Positions 61,735-64,000 of a DNA stretch of 64,000 bases are shown piece after piece. The stretch is taken from NCBI GenBank assembly GCA_035538795.1, contig DATLJS010000020.1:186001-250000 (forward strand), in the 5' to 3' direction. The stretch comes from JAJZGK01 sp035538795. GTDB lineage: Bacteria; Pseudomonadota; Alphaproteobacteria; Rhodospirillales; Magnetospirillaceae. Position numbers and translations under genes: made by a program. Numbering within the stretch: position 1 is the first letter of the stretch; each line of letters begins with the position of its first letter. Below the pieces are notes generated by a model, which saw only the letters and a program-made list of their open reading frames with translations, did no database searches and was not told where the DNA came from.

Positions 61735-62922
61735 CTACTTAGTGGTCGCAGCGGCCGCGGCAGGGGCGCGCTCGACGATACGGGGTTCGCCCGTCTCGGA
61801 GACGGGATGAAGAACGGGAAGCTTCTTGACGAAGACGATGTAGGCCAACACCTCAAGGGCGATGATGCCGAAGGTGACCATCATCTCGCCCACCGACGGG
61901 AAGTAGTGCCAGCCGGGACGGCCATAGGCGACCAGATAGGCGTCGATGCGGTACAGCCCGCCGCCCACCAGCATGGACAGGGCGGCGATAAACTGCAGGC
62001 GCTCGTTCTCGCGGTTGCCCTTCGGCCCCATCAGGATGATCGGCAGGATGAACAGGGCGTTCTCCAGCAGGAACATGAAGCTGATGCCGCCCGAGCTAAA
62101 CACCAGCGGCAGCTTGCCCTCGATGATCAGATCGCCCCAGCGGATGACCAGATAAGCCGACATCAGCACCACGATGTAGCGGGTCACGAAGCCCAGGATA
62201 CGGGCTTCGCTCGGACGCTTGTAGGCCGAGGTCACCAGGGTCGCCTCGAAGATGACGATGGAGAACCCCATGGACAGGGCCGACAGCAGGAACAGCAGCG
62301 GCAGCAGACTGGTCTGCCACAGCGGATGCACCAGCTTGCCGAACACCACCAGCAAGGTGCCCAACGAGCTTTGATGCATGGTGGGCAGCAGGCAGCCCAG
62401 GGCGATGAAGACGAACAGCACCCGGTTGAGGAAGTGCTTGTGCTTGGCGGCGCCCCACTTTTCGGCAAAGGCCGGCGTGAACTCGATCCACAGCACGGTG
62501 CAGTAGCAGGCCACGCACAGCGCCACTTCGAACATCACCGAATTGGGATTGGCGTAGCCCGGCCACATGATGTGCCAGAAATTCCAATAACGGCCCAGGT
62601 CGAAGATGACCGAGAAACCGCCCAGGGAATAACCGAACATGCTGGCCAGCAGGGCGGGACGCACCAGCGGATGGTACTTGCCCTTGTTCAGGATGTAGAC
62701 CAGCAGCGCCATGGCGTAACCGCCGCAGGCGAAGGCCGTGCCCACGACCACGTCATAGGCCACCCAGATACCCCAGGGATAGCCGTTGTTGATGTTGGCC
62801 ACCGCGCCAAGACCGTTCATGAAGCGGAGGCCCAGGAGGATCATGGTCACCAGGAACAGAGCGGCGCAAATGACCGTCGTGCGGGTGATCAGCTTACCTC
62901 CGATGGCAGCGTGCTTGCTCAT
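61735..62922 (-). CDS. hybB: hydrogenase-2 membrane subunit HybB (NrfD family)
   Basis: 395 residues, about ten transmembrane helices, no signal peptide. Quinone-reactive membrane anchor of the Hyb complex. Helix 1 region VICAALFLVTMILLGLRFM and the loop INNGYPWGIWVAYDVV are characteristic of HybB/NrfD proteins. No heme-ligating pattern is needed. It starts three bases after the hybA stop, and hybC follows. Confidence 0.95.
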   Translation of the reverse strand: MSKHAAIGGKLITRTTVICAALFLVTMILLGLRFMNGLGAVANINNGYPWGIWVAYDVVVGTAFACGGYAMALLVYILNKGKYHPLVRPALLASMFGYSLGGFSVIFDLGRYWNFWHIMWPGYANPNSVMFEVALCVACYCTVLWIEFTPAFAEKWGAAKHKHFLNRVLFVFIALGCLLPTMHQSSLGTLLVVFGKLVHPLWQTSLLPLLFLLSALSMGFSIVIFEATLVTSAYKRPSEARILGFVTRYIVVLMSAYLVIRWGDLIIEGKLPLVFSSGGISFMFLLENALFILPIILMGPKGNRENERLQFIAALSMLVGGGLYRIDAYLVAYGRPGWHYFPSVGEMMVTFGIIALEVLAYIVFVKKLPVLHPVSETGEPRIVERAPAAAAATTK

Positions 62923-62925
62923 GGC

Positions 62926-63906
62926 TTATTCCTCGTCCCGGCCGTCGTGCTTGGTGTGCTTGTGCGCCGCGTAGATCAGGCCGCCCAGCACCGCCGCCGG
63001 AGCCACCATGCCCTTGTACAGGGTATGCTGGATGGTTTCGGAGGAACTGGCGTTCGACTTGGCGTCAAGCTCGGGATAGCCCAGCTTCTGGAAGGGCACA
63101 CCGGACAGCAGCATCATCTGCGTTCCGCCCATCTCGGTCAGGCCATAGGTGCTGGGCTGATAATGGGCGACCGGCTTTTCGTGGCCGTCGGCCAGATTGT
63201 CCACCGTCTTGCGCGGGAACAGGTTGGGCTGGCCGGGGGTCAGGGTATGGCGGCGCTCGGTCTCTTCGCGCAGGGCGGTGACGGGACCGAACAGGGTGGC
63301 GCCGGTCGGGCAAACCTCGGCGCAGGCCGGAATCTTGCCCACGGCCTGACGATGCTTGCACATCTGGCACTTCTGGATGCGCGGCGTCGGCGTATCGTAC
63401 TGGAAGCGCGGCACTCCGAACGGGCACGAGGCGACGCAATAACGGCAACCGATGCAGGCGCTGGGATCATGGCTGACGATGCCGGTCTCGGCGTCCTTCT
63501 GCATGGCCGAAACCGGGCAGACGGAAACGCAGGACGGATCGACGCAGTGCATGCACGACTTCTTGATGAAGGCGAAGCCGTTCTCTTCCTGGTCTTTGTG
63601 ATCCGACGTGCCCTCGGCATACAGCTTGATGACGTTCAGGGTATAGCCGGAAAGGTCCAGCGGCGTGTCCCAGATTTTCTCTTCCGTCGAGAATTCCGGA
63701 TGCATGTCGTTGGCCTCGCGGCAGGCCACCACGCAGGCCTTGCAGCCCACGCACAGGGTGGAGTCGTAAAGGAGACCCACCGCCTTGGGCGGCATCTCCT
63801 TGTTCTCGCGGGCCTCGGCCGGGCTAGTGGCAACGGCGGCGCAAGCGGCCGCCGCGGCGCCGCCGGCAGCCGCTCCCTTCAAGAAATTACGTCGATTGAT
63901 CGACAT
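62926..63906 (-). CDS. hybA: hydrogenase-2 iron-sulfur subunit HybA
   Basis: 326 residues. Tat signal NRRNFLKG (4-11) with an Ala-rich hydrophobic stretch. Sixteen cysteines in four groups (first C52, C55, C58, C62; then CMHCVDPSCVSVC, CIGCRYC and CQMC/CAEVC) for four [4Fe-4S] clusters. A C-terminal helix (APAAVLGGLIYAAHK) anchors it in the membrane. Transfers electrons from HybO to HybB. Its ribosome site AAGGAG overlaps the hybO stop. Confidence 0.96.
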   Translation of the reverse strand: MSINRRNFLKGAAAGGAAAAACAAVATSPAEARENKEMPPKAVGLLYDSTLCVGCKACVVACREANDMHPEFSTEEKIWDTPLDLSGYTLNVIKLYAEGTSDHKDQEENGFAFIKKSCMHCVDPSCVSVCPVSAMQKDAETGIVSHDPSACIGCRYCVASCPFGVPRFQYDTPTPRIQKCQMCKHRQAVGKIPACAEVCPTGATLFGPVTALREETERRHTLTPGQPNLFPRKTVDNLADGHEKPVAHYQPSTYGLTEMGGTQMMLLSGVPFQKLGYPELDAKSNASSSETIQHTLYKGMVAPAAVLGGLIYAAHKHTKHDGRDEE

Positions 63907-63912
63907 GGCAGG

Positions 63913-64000
63913 CTACTCCTTGCCGAAGTCCGTATCGTCGGGCTTTTTATTCTTGCCCAGGTTCCGGGCCATCATGGCGCCCGCGCCGGCTGCCAAACCG
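63913..64000 (-). CDS. hybO: [NiFe]-hydrogenase small subunit HybO, C-terminal end only
   Basis: The last 28 or so codons lie in the window, reading GLAAGAGAMMARNLGKNKK and ending in DFGKE and a TAG stop at 63913-63915. This matches the C-terminal membrane helix end and basic tail of HybO-type small subunits. The rest lies beyond the right edge. Its position just before hybA supports the call. Confidence 0.7.
   Translation of the reverse strand, partial: GLAAGAGAMMARNLGKNKKPDDTDFGKE

Noticed and set aside
1..64000. Genomic island or mobile element
   Set aside because: No integrase, transposase, terminal repeats or broken tRNA 3' copy was seen; the tRNA-Asn repeat is explained by local duplication.

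Overview
The window is GC-rich chromosomal DNA of an alphaproteobacterium, most likely Rhodospirillales and close to Magnetospirillum/Phaeospirillum. This is inferred from the pcm-tolC-popZ-valS block, an orphan DivK, the DctBD/DctA module, a hemerythrin, many PAS/Cache kinases and an uptake [NiFe]-hydrogenase cluster. No sequence search was run. I saw no transposase, phage gene, CRISPR array or rRNA. Coding density is very high and no gap between genes exceeds 300 bases.

Layout. 0-6 kb: start of a response regulator (cut by the window edge), then valS, popZ, tolC and pcm on the minus strand. 6.1-6.85 kb: tRNA-Cys and two identical tRNA-Asn units, each with its own promoter and terminator. 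6.85-20 kb: mostly metabolic and envelope genes (GT90 glycosyltransferase, hemerythrin, phosphoglycolate phosphatase, FliN, an acyl-CoA-synthetase/GNAT fusion, malonyl-CoA decarboxylase, Nnr, DadA, a GT2-like protein, a TPR-TylF methyltransferase, a ParA-CopD pair). 20-24.8 kb: a partner-switching module (two STAS proteins, a HATPase, a REC-PP2C phosphatase) directly behind a chemoreceptor. 24.9-26.7 kb: alanine dehydrogenase with a TetR regulator. 26.8-31.6 kb: dctD-dctB divergent from dctA, with a clear sigma-54 promoter. 31.7-36.4 kb: a BmpA/nucleoside-type ABC transporter. 36.5-46.1 kb: signalling genes (a 1296-residue hybrid kinase, a NarL-type regulator, DivK, a CRP/FNR regulator, a FecR-domain protein, a Cache kinase). 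46.1-47.5 kb: purU and a small acidic protein.

47.5-64 kb is one long minus-strand hydrogenase locus, in transcription order hybO(end)-hybA-hybB-hybC-hupD-hupF-hupK-hypA-hypB-hypC-hypD-hypE-hypX-hupR-hupT, then a large EF-hand membrane protein. The structural genes are of the E. coli hydrogenase-2 (HybOABC) type. The maturation and regulatory genes (HupK, HypX, HupR, HupT) are those of aerobic proteobacterial uptake hydrogenases. Several stop/start overlaps suggest translational coupling. hypF and the HupUV/HoxBC H2 sensor are not in the window.

Best candidates for undescribed biology: the EF-hand/Pro-Ala-linker/membrane protein closing the hydrogenase operon; the chemoreceptor-linked STAS-STAS-HATPase-PP2C module with TTG starts and a Cys-rich kinase N-terminus; and a DctD whose GAFTGA loop reads GTFTGA.
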